Shown here: positions 35,240 to 43,480 of the stretch, in pieces
Layout: each line of letters opens with the position of its first letter
How positions within the stretch are numbered: position 1 is the stretch's first letter
Notes under the pieces: model-generated
Seen by the model: the letters and a program-made list of their open reading frames with translations, nothing else
What the model was told of the DNA's origin: nothing
Databases searched by the model: none
Source: JAABRB01 sp963735025
GTDB lineage: Bacteria; Pseudomonadota; Gammaproteobacteria; Burkholderiales; SG8-39
Direction: 5' to 3'
NCBI GenBank assembly: GCA_963735025.1
Contig: CAVTJG010000010.1
Coordinates: forward strand, 290,338-354,337
Length of the DNA stretch: 64,000 nt
Program-made: the position numbers and the translations under genes

Positions 35240-35347
35240 GCCTTGCAGGCCGCGCTCGCGCCTGCAGGCGCGAGCCGGCTCGTAGGCGCACAACAGTGCG
35301 CAGGCACTGTTGTGCGTCCGACTCGCCCCCGCGTCCGGTCCGGACGC
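35239..35347. repeat. row of four perfect palindromes
   Basis: GGCCT-TGC-AGGCC at 35239-35251; a nine-pair stem GCTCGCGCC/GGCGCGAGC at 35254-35275; a thirteen-pair stem CGCACAACAGTGC/GCACTGTTGTGCG at 35287-35316; and GCGTCCG/CGGACGC at 35331-35347. They fill the interval between the two tmRNA ends and encode nothing recognisable. Role unknown. Confidence 0.75.
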
Positions 35348-35377
35348 AGCTTGGATTCGCGCGGCCCACAAAACGCC

Positions 35378-35401
35378 GAGGGCCCCCTGAAGGGAGCCCT
35401 C
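35378..35401 (-). terminator. terminator of ssrA
   Basis: Stem GAGGGCTCCC/GGGGGCCCTC (ten pairs with one G-U) and loop TTCA, on the minus strand eight bases beyond the tmRNA 3' end, followed by a run of T after a few bases. Confidence 0.8.
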
Positions 35402-35408
35402 ATCGTTT

Positions 35409-35774
35409 TGGTGGAGGCGGCGGGAATCGAACCCGCGTCCGCAAGTCCGCCACAGTCAGATCTACATACTTAGCCCGATCGTTTGATTTGACCGCTTGCC
35501 CGCCGACCGGGCAGGCTGACAAGCGGCGAGTCACCTATTGTTTTGACAGCCTGCAAAGTGACCCTGCAAGCCGCGATCTCACGTGAATGACCCTGCTCTA
35601 GCTTGCGCTAGCCGACCCGTGAGCGAATCGGGGCAGGGCTCGCCGGTGTTTAGGCGGCGAGTGCGAAACGTTCGTCGTTCGCGTTTATAGCGTTTCCAGA
35701 TGGATTTACGAGGTGACTGGTCCTCGGTATGCCCTGCGCTGCTTTGTAACCCACGTCGAAACCAAGTCGCCCCC
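35409..35774 (-). ncRNA. ssrA: transfer-messenger RNA
   Basis: One-piece tmRNA of 366 bases that rescues stalled ribosomes and tags their products for proteolysis. The 5' end GGGGGCGACTTGG pairs with the 3' acceptor CGCCTCC before CCA (encoded). The T-arm GCGGGTTCGATTCCCGC is complete. The tag frame runs from 35682 to 35650 and reads ANDERFALAA then TAA, a tag of betaproteobacterial type. G+C-rich pseudoknot segments follow. The RNA lies immediately upstream of gph. Confidence 0.97.
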
Positions 35775-35815
35775 GGTATTCGGCGCGTCGCCGGATGCTG
35801 CCGACGACAATTGAA

Positions 35816-36484
35816 TTATCCCATAGATGGCCGCAAACCCAGGAAATTCAAGGTCTCGAGCGGGTGATCTATGACCGCATCCGCGCCCCAAGCGTGCGGA
35901 TCGGCGTCGTCGCCGAGATAGCCGTAGCCGGCTGCGATGACGGGCATGCCCGCCGCGCGTGCCGCCTGGATGTCGCGCAGGTCGTCGCCAACATAGACGC
36001 ACGCGGCCGGCTCCAGCCCGAGCGTGCGCGCAGCATGGAGGAGGGGATCCGGATGCGGTTTGGGGCGTGCCGCAGTGTCTCCGCTGACGATGCACGCCGA
36101 CCGGGATGTCAGCCCCAGGGCGTCGAGGAGCGGACGGGTGAAGCGGTCGACCTTGTTCGTCACGATGCCCCACCGCATGCCGCGCTGGTCGAGCGTTCGG
36201 AGCAACTCTTCCATTCCCGGAAACAGCCGCGTGTCGACGCAGATTGCGGCACCGTAGAGTTCCAGAAATCGCTCTTTCAGGCCTTCGTAGTGGACGCTCT
36301 CGGGCGTCAGCCCGAATCCGACCTGAATCATGCCCCGCGCGCCGGACGACGTCAGCGGGCGGGCGACCTCGAGGGGCACGTGCGGGCGGCCTTGCTCGCC
36401 GAGCAGGCTGTTCAGTGCGCGCGCCAGGTCCGGCGCGGTGTCGGCGAGCGTGCCGTCCAGATCGAATAGAACCGCTCGCTGCAA
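35816..36484 (-). CDS. gph: phosphoglycolate phosphatase
   Basis: HAD-superfamily phosphatase of 222 residues that recycles 2-phosphoglycolate. The nucleophile motif AVLFDLDGTLADTAPDL is at residues 4-20, with IVTNK (motif II), KPHPDPLLHAA (motif III lysine) and YVGDDLRDIQAARAAGM (motif IV). The start at 36484 lies three bases after the ubiG stop at 36488, so the two genes are cotranscribed, as is usual in this lineage. Confidence 0.94.
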   Translation of the reverse strand: MQRAVLFDLDGTLADTAPDLARALNSLLGEQGRPHVPLEVARPLTSSGARGMIQVGFGLTPESVHYEGLKERFLELYGAAICVDTRLFPGMEELLRTLDQRGMRWGIVTNKVDRFTRPLLDALGLTSRSACIVSGDTAARPKPHPDPLLHAARTLGLEPAACVYVGDDLRDIQAARAAGMPVIAAGYGYLGDDADPHAWGADAVIDHPLETLNFLGLRPSMG

Positions 36485-36487
36485 GCC

Positions 36488-37201
36488 TCAGCCCTTCACG
36501 GCGTGGACGATGTAGTTGACGCCGGTGTCCCGGCCGAGCGAATAGATGCGCGTAAAGGGGTTGTACGTCATGCCAATCAGATTGCGCACCGTGAGGCCCG
36601 CATTGCGGCAGCTCTGCGACAGCTCCGACGGTCTGACGAACTTGGCGTAATCGTGGGTGCCTCGCGGCAGGAGATTCAGCACGTATTCGGCGCCGATGAT
36701 CGCGAATAAATAGGATTTCGGGTTGCGGTTGATCGTGGCGAAGAAAAGGTGCGCGCCCGGCGCCGCGAGCGTGGCGCATGCACGGACGGTACTGGCCGGA
36801 TCGGGAACGTGCTCGAGAAGCTCCATGCAGGTCACGACGTCATAGCGCGCCGGCTCGCGATCCGCGAGATCCTCGGCAGCGATCTTCTCGTAATCGACGC
36901 CGAGCTTGCTCTCCAGGAGGTGGAGCTCGGCGACCTTCAGCGCCCGTTCCGAGAGATCGATGCCCTTGACCGCTGCCCCCCGGCGTGCCATGGCCTCCGT
37001 GAGGATGCCGCCGCCGCATCCGACGTCGAGCACCTGCTTGCCGGAAAGTCCCGCCTGCTCGTCGATCCACGCCAGGCGCAGCGGATTGATCTCGTGCAGC
37101 GGACGAAACTCGCTCGTGGGGTCCCACCACCGGTGCGCGAGGTCGCTGAATTTTGCAAGCTCGCCCGGATCGGCATTGATGGTCGGAGTGTTCTCGCTCA
37201 T
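36488..37201 (-). CDS. ubiG: ubiquinone biosynthesis O-methyltransferase UbiG
   Basis: SAM-dependent enzyme that performs both O-methylations of ubiquinone synthesis, 237 residues. FSDLAHRWWDPTSEFRPLHEINPLRL is the typical N-terminus; motif I is VLDVGCGGGILTEAMARRGA, then GIDLSERALKVAELH, VVTCMELLEHVPDP and FFATINRNPKSYLFAIIGAEY. The ATG at 37201 gives the family N-terminus MSENTPTINAD. It acts at the inner membrane face. It precedes gph in the leftward unit. Confidence 0.96.
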   Translation of the reverse strand: MSENTPTINADPGELAKFSDLAHRWWDPTSEFRPLHEINPLRLAWIDEQAGLSGKQVLDVGCGGGILTEAMARRGAAVKGIDLSERALKVAELHLLESKLGVDYEKIAAEDLADREPARYDVVTCMELLEHVPDPASTVRACATLAAPGAHLFFATINRNPKSYLFAIIGAEYVLNLLPRGTHDYAKFVRPSELSQSCRNAGLTVRNLIGMTYNPFTRIYSLGRDTGVNYIVHAVKG

Positions 37202-37252
37202 GTCAGGTCCGACAGCGTGGCAAAAAGAGAGTTTAAGCGCCGACGGGAGAAA

Positions 37253-37280
37253 AAAAAGCCCAGCCGAAGCTGGGCTTTTT
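37253..37280 (-). terminator. terminator of the first ompA-like gene
   Basis: Perfect twelve-pair hairpin AAAAAGCCCAGC/GCTGGGCTTTTT with loop CGAA, flanked by an A/T tract; it lies 19 bases beyond the gene end and before ubiG. Confidence 0.92.
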
Positions 37281-37298
37281 CCGGGCGGTGAAAACCCG

Positions 37299-38003
37299 TT
37301 ACTTCTTCGTTCCCACGACTTCGACATCCACGCGGCGATTCGGCGCGAGGCAGGCAACCAGCGCCTTGAAGTTCTTGTCCTTGCATTCCTTGACCGGCTG
37401 CTTCTCGCCTTTGCCTTCGGTGTAGATCCGGTTCGGCTGAACACCCTTGCTCACCAGATACGCCTTGACGGATTCGGCGCGGCGAACGGAAAGCTTCTGG
37501 TTGTAGGCTTCGTTGCCGATCCGGTCGGTGTGGCCCGACGGCGATGATCACCTCGAGCGCGAGCCCCTTGACCTGGCCGACCAGCTCATCGAGCTTGGCC
37601 TTGCCTTCGGGCTTGAGCGCGTAGCGATCGAATTCGAACAGCACGTCGGCCGACAAGGTCACCTTCTGCGTGACGGGCATCGGCGCGGGCGCGGGCTTCG
37701 GCGCCGCCATCGGCTTCGGCGCCATCGGCGGCGGCAGCGTACTGTGCATGCGGCCTGCGGCATGAGGTCCTTGTCGCACTCGCATACGGCCGTTGCCGGG
37801 GTCCACCACTGGGTGCGCCAGCACATGCCCTGCGGGCTCTTCACGATCTGGCGCTGCGCATCGATCACGTAGGCCTCTGGCCCGCCGAGCGGGCCCTTCG
37901 GCACGTTAGCGAGCATTCCCGACTGGGCAAACGCTTGGGAGGCTGTCGCGGCCAACACCAGCACGCCGACTGCCAACAGATTTTTTCTTGCGTTGTTGAA
38001 CAT
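37299..38003 (-). CDS. OmpA-family outer-membrane protein, copy 1, two frameshifts
   Basis: Secreted OmpA-like protein of about 234 residues. Signal peptide LLAVGVLVLAATASQAFA, then a Cys-containing N-domain (GGPEAYVIDAQRQIVKS, CWRTQWWTPATAVCECDKD), a Pro/Ala/Met linker, and the peptidoglycan-binding OmpA domain (VLFEFDRYALKPEGKAKLDELV, HTDRIGNEAYNQKLSVRRAE, ACLAPNRRVDVEV). One break is near 37741 and another is an extra base in CCC at 37534-37536. It anchors the outer membrane to peptidoglycan. A close paralogue lies at 39602-40306. Confidence 0.9.
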
Positions 38004-38203
38004 GCTTTCCCCTATTCTTGGAAAATTGGAATTGCGCAGCGTCTGCGCGGATATCAGCCGATTAAGCCGTTATGCGGAGTGAACGGTATGACCGAATTGG
38101 TTCTCGAATGGAACAGCAAGCGAAAAGGCAATTGCAACCACCCATTGCAAGGTTGAACCGCAGCCACGACCATCGTACTCAAAACAGATCACGGCGCAGA
38201 TTC

Positions 38204-39538
38204 TTATTTAGCAAAGCAATTTTGCCACAAAAGCGCGGTTTTTTCCAAGTCACGCAATTTGGCGGATCCAAGCTCCCCGTTCCGCACGACACGATTGCCA
38301 TCGACCCACACGTCCGTGACATGCTCGCGGCCGGCAGCATACACCAGATGAGAGACCGGGTCGTAACAAGGTCGAGTCTCGAGGCTCGCCAGCGAGACGG
38401 CGCACAGGTCGGCCGATTTTCCGACCTCGATCGAGCCGGTTTCACGGTCGAGTCCCAGTGCGCGTGCGCCGGCCAGGGTGGCGGCGTGCAGGGCGGCGTG
38501 TGCGGGCATGGTTTCCGGGTTACCCGATACCGCCTTGGCGACCAGTGCGGCAGTGCGCATTTCCTGGAACACGTCCAGGCGATTGTTGCTGGCGGCCCCG
38601 TCGGTGCCGAGTCCGACGTTGATCCCGGCGTCGAGCAGCGCAGGGACCGGGGCGAAGCCGCTTGCCAGCTTCAGATTGGACGAAGGGCAGTGTGCGACGG
38701 AACACCCATTGCGCGCGAGAAGCTTCACCTCGGAGTCATTCAGATGCACGGCATGCACGGCGATCAACCGTGGCGACACCAGACCAAGCGATTCGAGGCG
38801 CTGTAACGGTCGGACAGAATGCGCCGCGACGCTCTCGCGAATTTCGTCCGCCGTCTCGTGAAGGTGAAGATGGATAGGCAGATCGAGCTCCTCCGCCATC
38901 GTGCCGATGCGGGTGAACGTGCGATCACTGACCGTGTAGGGAGCGTGGGGCGCGAAGCAGAACGTCAGGCGGGACTGATCGCGCATGGCATCCCGTGCCG
39001 CGACACCCTTGGCAAGATAGTCGTCGGGGTCGGACGCGTAGGCGGTCGGAAACTCGATGGCGATGAGCCCGATGGCGGCTCGCATGCCGGCATCGACGAA
39101 GGCGCGGCCCGCCGCCTCGGGGAAGAAGTACATGTCGTTCGCGCAAGTGACCCCGCCGCGCAGCATCTCCGCGGCGGCAAGCAGCGTGCCATCGTAGACC
39201 ATCTCGCGCGACGCGTGGCGCGCCTCGGCAGGCCAGATGTGCTCCTTGAGCCACGTCATGAGCGGAAGGTCGTCGGCCAGGCCGCGCATGAGCGCCATGG
39301 CGGCGTGCGTGTGGAGATTCACGAGCCCCGGGACGAGGACGTGGTCCGGAAGCTGAAGATGCTCGGCCGGAGCGTACTGCTCGGCGGCATCGGCGGTGGG
39401 CAGGATCGCGGCGATCCGGCCCGCCTGCACGACGACCGAATAGTTCTCTAGAACTACTCCGGCCGGTTCGACCGGCACCACCCAACGTGCTTCTATCGCC
39501 AGATCCGCGGGCTGGGGTGGGCGGGTGCCGTTGGCCAT
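38204..39538 (-). CDS. mtaD: 5-methylthioadenosine/S-adenosylhomocysteine deaminase
   Basis: Amidohydrolase of the TRZ/ATZ group, 444 residues, that deaminates methylthioadenosine and S-adenosylhomocysteine. Metal ligands are in LVNLHTHAAMALMRG (HxH), HLHLHET, AVHAVHL and the Asp of LGTDGAASNN; the MYFFPEAA and CFAPHAPYTV loops are typical. It removes by-products of SAM-dependent methylation, which fits the nearby ubiG. Located between two OmpA-like genes, all leftward. Frame intact. Confidence 0.9.
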   Translation of the reverse strand: MANGTRPPQPADLAIEARWVVPVEPAGVVLENYSVVVQAGRIAAILPTADAAEQYAPAEHLQLPDHVLVPGLVNLHTHAAMALMRGLADDLPLMTWLKEHIWPAEARHASREMVYDGTLLAAAEMLRGGVTCANDMYFFPEAAGRAFVDAGMRAAIGLIAIEFPTAYASDPDDYLAKGVAARDAMRDQSRLTFCFAPHAPYTVSDRTFTRIGTMAEELDLPIHLHLHETADEIRESVAAHSVRPLQRLESLGLVSPRLIAVHAVHLNDSEVKLLARNGCSVAHCPSSNLKLASGFAPVPALLDAGINVGLGTDGAASNNRLDVFQEMRTAALVAKAVSGNPETMPAHAALHAATLAGARALGLDRETGSIEVGKSADLCAVSLASLETRPCYDPVSHLVYAAGREHVTDVWVDGNRVVRNGELGSAKLRDLEKTALLWQNCFAK

Positions 39539-39552
39539 GGTCGGGGCAGCCT

Positions 39553-39581
39553 GAAAAAAAAAGCCCCGCGCTCGGCGGGGC
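39553..39581 (-). terminator. terminator of the second ompA-like gene
   Basis: GCCCCGC/GCGGGGC stem with loop GCTCG at 39563-39581 and an A8 run at 39553-39560 that becomes a U tract on the minus strand. It lies 21 bases after the gene end, between ompA copy 2 and mtaD. Confidence 0.92.
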
Positions 39582-39601
39582 GGATTTTGCTGAGTCTGGA
39601 C

Positions 39602-40306
39602 TTATTTGGCCGGGCCTCTCACTTCGACGTCGGCACGGCGGTTCGGCGCGAGACACGCGACGAGCGCCTTGAAGTCCTTCGTGTCCGGGCAGGACTTGAT
39701 CGGCTGGGTCTTGCCGTAGCCGAACGTCTCGATCTTGCTCTTGTCCATGCCCTTGCTGATCAGGTAGTTCTTGACGACGTCTGCGCGTCGCTCGGACAGC
39801 TTCTGATTGTACGTTGCGCTGCCGATGCGGTCGGTGTGCCCGTTGACGCTCACGCCGGAGATCGATGCGCACGATGCCAGACGGCCAACCACGTCGCGGT
39901 CGAGTTGCGCGCGGGCGGCTGGCTTGAGCGTGTACTTGTCGAAATCGAACGTCGCATCGCCGGTCAACCGTGCGGTGAAGTTGCAGACCCCCGGCTTCGC
40001 TGCGGGCTTGGCCATCGGAGCGGGCGCAGGCGCTGCCGCGGGTTTCGGCGCCATCGGCGGCGCGCAACGTGCGGCAGGCAGGATGTCCTTGTCGCATTCG
40101 CAACCTGCGGTCGCCGGGGTCCACCACTGGGTGCGCCAGCACAAGCCGGTTGGGCTCTTGACGATCTGGCCGCGGGCATCGATGACGTAGGCCTCGGGAC
40201 CACCCAACGGGCCGTTCGGTGGCGGGGCTTGGGCGGAAACGGAAAGCGCTGTGAGACCAAGCGCGGCGGCGCAAGTGAGAATAAGGCTCTTGGTTATGGA
40301 TTTCAA
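39602..40306 (-). CDS. OmpA-family outer-membrane protein, copy 2
   Basis: OmpA-like protein of 234 residues, intact. Signal peptide LILTCAAALGLTALSVSAQA, the same N-domain as copy 1 (GPLGGPEAYVIDARGQIVKS, CWRTQWWTPATAGCECDKD), an Ala/Pro/Met-rich linker and the OmpA C-domain (ATFDFDKYTLKPAARAQLD, NGHTDRIGSATYNQKLSERRA, CLAPNRRADVEV). The C-domain binds peptidoglycan. Its start faces gyrA across a 304-base spacer. The near-identity of the N-domains points to a local duplication around mtaD. Confidence 0.93.
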   Translation of the reverse strand: MKSITKSLILTCAAALGLTALSVSAQAPPPNGPLGGPEAYVIDARGQIVKSPTGLCWRTQWWTPATAGCECDKDILPAARCAPPMAPKPAAAPAPAPMAKPAAKPGVCNFTARLTGDATFDFDKYTLKPAARAQLDRDVVGRLASCASISGVSVNGHTDRIGSATYNQKLSERRADVVKNYLISKGMDKSKIETFGYGKTQPIKSCPDTKDFKALVACLAPNRRADVEVRGPAK

Positions 40307-40610
40307 AGGACACCCCCTGTTGTGGCTCGTTGTTCCGGCGGGATTCGAGCCGTGCGACGGCGTTCCCGCTCAATGTCTTGCGCCCGGGATGGTACACCAA
40401 TCGGCATGTATCGGGAAAGCCAAAAAACAGGGCCGCCCGGTCCCGCCGGTGAGCCGCTCGGACCACCTCCCGCGTGGCTTGAGCGCGTCGCAAATGGTAA
40501 TATTTCAACCTTTTTGATCGACTCGGGCGCTCGGCGCACAACAGGCCCCTAACCGGTATTCGTTTGGCGTGCATTGTCATGCCATCGGCGCCTCCCAAAT
40601 CAAGCAGAAG
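40307..40610. other. intergenic spacer between ompA-like gene and gyrA
   Basis: Divergent promoter region of about 300 bases. It must contain promoters for ompA copy 2 and gyrA, but I find no convincing -35/-10 pairs. No open reading frame or RNA gene is supported. There is an A-rich patch near 40480-40520 close to gyrA. Confidence 0.5.
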
Positions 40611-43298
40611 ATGGATCAGTTCGCCAAGGAAACCCTGCCGGTCAGCCTCGAAGAGGAGATGCGCCGGTCGTATCTCGATTACGCGATGAGCGTGATCGTC
40701 GGGCGTGCGCTGCCCGACGTGCGAGACGGCCTGAAGCCCGTGCATCGACGCGTTCTCTTCGGGATGCACGAGGCGAACAACGTCTGGAACCGCCCCTACG
40801 TCAAGTGTGCGCGGGTCGTCGGCGAGGTGATGGGGAAGTTTCACCCGCACGGCGACTCGGCGATCTACGACACGCTAGTCCGCATGGCGCAGGATTTCAG
40901 CCTGCGCTACCCGCTGGTGGACGGTCAGGGCAATTTCGGATCGATCGACGGCGACAACGCGGCGGCGATGCGCTACACCGAGTGCCGTCTCGAGCGCATC
41001 GCATCGGAGTTGATGGCGGACATCGACAAGGAAACCGTCGATTTCGTCCCCAACTACGACGGCAAGGAGCGCGAGCCGGCGCTGGTGCCGGCGCGGATCC
41101 CCAACCTGCTGATCAACGGGTCTTCCGGCATCGCGGTCGGTATGGCCACCAACATTCCGCCGCACAACCTGCGCGAGACCGTGGACGCCTGTCTTGCGCT
41201 CCTTGCGAATCCCGCGATCTCGATCGACGAGCTGATCAAGATCATCCAGGCACCCGACTTCCCCACGCGCGGACTGATCTACGGCATCGCGGGCGTGCAC
41301 GAGGCCTATCGGACCGGACGCGGCCGCGCAGTGATTCGCGCGCGTACCCACTTCGAGGAGGTCGAGCGGGGGAATCGCACGGCGATCGTGGTCGACGAGC
41401 TGCCCTACCAGGTCAACAAGAAGGCGCTCCTCGAGCGTATCGCGGAGCTCGTTAACGAGAAGCGGCTCGAGGGGATCGCGCACGTCCAGGACGAATCCGA
41501 CAAGTCGGGCATGCGGGTCGTGATCGAGCTCAAGCGCGGCGAGCTCCCGGAAGTTGTCCTCAACAACCTCTACAAGCACACCCAGCTGCAGGACAGCTTC
41601 GGGATCAACATGGTCGCGCTGGTCGACCGTCAGCCGCGGCTGCTCAACCTGAAGCAGATGCTGGACGCGTTCCTCTCGCACCGGCGCGAGGTCGTCACCC
41701 GCCGCACGGTGTACGAGCTGCGCGAGGCGCGCCGCAAGGCGCATGTCCAGGAAGGCCTGGCGGTCGCGCTCTCGAACGTCGACGAGATCATTGCGCTGAT
41801 CAAGGCGGCGCAGACGCCTGCCGAGGCCAAGCAGAAGCTCCTCGATCGCACCTGGCGCTCGACGGTCGTGGAGCAGATGCTCGCGCGCGCGGCTGCCGAT
41901 TCGTCCAAGCCCGCGGACCTGCCGCCGGGGTTCGGCATGACGCCCGAAGGCTACCGGTTGTCCGATGCGCAGGCGCAGGCGATTCTCGAACTGCGGCTGC
42001 AGCGACTGACCGGCCTCGAGCAGGACAAGATCGTCGCCGACTATCGCGACCTGCTCGAGCGCATCGCGGACTACCTCGACATCCTCGCCAGGCCCGAGCG
42101 CATCACCCAGATCATCGTCGACGAGCTCAATCAGATCCGCGATCAGTACGGCGACGAGCGCCGCAGCGAGATCGTCCTCAACGCCGAGGACATCGTGCTC
42201 GAGGACCTCATCACGCCCGAGGACGTGGTCATCACCTTCTCGCACACCGGCTACATCAAGGCGCAGCCGCTCGCGGACTATCGTGCGCAGCGGCGCGGCG
42301 GGCGCGGGAAGCAGGCCGCGGCGACGAAGGAAGACGATTTCGTCGACCGGCTGTTCGTGGTGCATACGCACGACTACATGCTGTGCTTCTCCAGCCGCGG
42401 ACGCGTGTACTGGCTTAAGGGCTACGAGGTGCCGCAGGGCAACCGCCAGAGCCGCGGCAAGCCGATCGTGAACCTGCTTCCGCTCGAAGAGAACGAGCGG
42501 ATCAACGCGGTGTTGCCGGTGAAGAGCTTCGACGAGGAGCACTTCGTGTTCATGGCGACGACCAGCGGCTACGTCAAGAAGACTCCGCTCACCGATTTCT
42601 CGCGGCCGATGAAGAAGGGCATCATCGCACTCGGGCTCGGCGACGCCGATTTTCTCGTGGGCGTCGCCATCACGGACGGCAAGCACGACGTCATGCTGTT
42701 CTCCGATGCCGGAAAGGCGGTACGCTTCGCCGAGGAGGACGTTCGCCCGATGGGTCGACAGGCGCGCGGCGTGATCGGGATGCGTCTCAACGACGGCCAG
42801 CACGTCATCTCGATGCTCGTGGCTGCCAACGAGAACCAGAGCGTGCTGACGGCCACCGAGCATGGATTCGGCAAGCGGACGTCGATCGCCGAGTACACGC
42901 GCCATGGTCGCGGAACGCAAGGGATGATCGCGATCCAGACGAGCGAGCGAAACGGCAAGCTCGTCGGCGCGACCCTCGTCGACGACAAGGACGAGATCAT
43001 GCTGATCTCGACCGGCGGCGTGCTGATCCGCACCAAGGTCGATCAGATTCGCGAAATGGGACGCTCGACCCAGGGAGTCAGCCTGATCAGCCTCGATCAA
43101 GGTACCCGGCTGGCGGGCGTCCAGCGGATCGTCGAGGCCGAAGACGTCGCCAACGGCAACGGTAACGGCCACGATGAGATCGTGGGCGCCGCCGGTGGCA
43201 ATGGAACCCACCGCGGCAATGGCCAGGACATCGATGGCCAGGAAGTCGATAGCCAGGACGGCGACGGCGAGGAGTGGGGCGCCAAGGACGAGGACTGA
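40611..43298 (+). CDS. gyrA: DNA gyrase subunit A
   Basis: Catalytic subunit of gyrase, 895 residues, which cuts and rejoins DNA to introduce negative supercoils. The ATG at 40611 (MDQFAKETLPVSLEEEMRRS) fits the family; numbering equals that of E. coli in the N-domain, with catalytic Tyr122 in RYTE and quinolone-region Ser83 and Asp87 both wild type (HPHGDSAIYD). The C-terminal beta-pinwheel carries the GyrA box QRRGGRGK. The last 50 residues are a Gly/Asn/Asp-rich acidic tail (NGNGNGHDE, QDGDGEEW). Frame intact; serC follows after about 180 bases. Confidence 0.98.
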   Translation: MDQFAKETLPVSLEEEMRRSYLDYAMSVIVGRALPDVRDGLKPVHRRVLFGMHEANNVWNRPYVKCARVVGEVMGKFHPHGDSAIYDTLVRMAQDFSLRYPLVDGQGNFGSIDGDNAAAMRYTECRLERIASELMADIDKETVDFVPNYDGKEREPALVPARIPNLLINGSSGIAVGMATNIPPHNLRETVDACLALLANPAISIDELIKIIQAPDFPTRGLIYGIAGVHEAYRTGRGRAVIRARTHFEEVERGNRTAIVVDELPYQVNKKALLERIAELVNEKRLEGIAHVQDESDKSGMRVVIELKRGELPEVVLNNLYKHTQLQDSFGINMVALVDRQPRLLNLKQMLDAFLSHRREVVTRRTVYELREARRKAHVQEGLAVALSNVDEIIALIKAAQTPAEAKQKLLDRTWRSTVVEQMLARAAADSSKPADLPPGFGMTPEGYRLSDAQAQAILELRLQRLTGLEQDKIVADYRDLLERIADYLDILARPERITQIIVDELNQIRDQYGDERRSEIVLNAEDIVLEDLITPEDVVITFSHTGYIKAQPLADYRAQRRGGRGKQAAATKEDDFVDRLFVVHTHDYMLCFSSRGRVYWLKGYEVPQGNRQSRGKPIVNLLPLEENERINAVLPVKSFDEEHFVFMATTSGYVKKTPLTDFSRPMKKGIIALGLGDADFLVGVAITDGKHDVMLFSDAGKAVRFAEEDVRPMGRQARGVIGMRLNDGQHVISMLVAANENQSVLTATEHGFGKRTSIAEYTRHGRGTQGMIAIQTSERNGKLVGATLVDDKDEIMLISTGGVLIRTKVDQIREMGRSTQGVSLISLDQGTRLAGVQRIVEAEDVANGNGNGHDEIVGAAGGNGTHRGNGQDIDGQEVDSQDGDGEEWGAKDED

Positions 43299-43395
43299 CG
43301 ATCTTTGCGCTTGAATGGCATGCGCGCTTTGCGCAATCTTCGTAATGCATGGCGCGGATCATGGCGCGGCGAGAGTGGCCAAAAGCGTTGCCAAA

Positions 43396-43443
43396 AGTGT
43401 CGTCAGAGGTGTCGTCAAAGGTGTCGTCAAAGGTGTCGCCCGA
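43396..43443 (+). repeat. 12-base tandem repeat upstream of serC
   Basis: Four units: AGTGTCGTCAGA, GGTGTCGTCAAA twice, and GGTGTCGCCCGA. The unit is a multiple of three and is in frame with serC, reading Val-Ser-Ser-Lys if translation began upstream at 43349. It lies 38 bases before the chosen serC start. Confidence 0.7.
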
Positions 43444-43480
43444 CATGAGTTTCGCGGAAAGATCCCGGAAGGAATTGCGA

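Noticed and set aside
35204..35586. rightward frames over the tmRNA and palindromes
   Set aside because: They read through a structured RNA and hairpins; strings such as VEAAGIEPAS are typical artefacts of RNA ends.
40875..43211. 778-codon frame antisense to gyrA
   Set aside because: Leu/Asp/Val/Arg-rich mirror of the gyrA codon pattern with no domain of its own.
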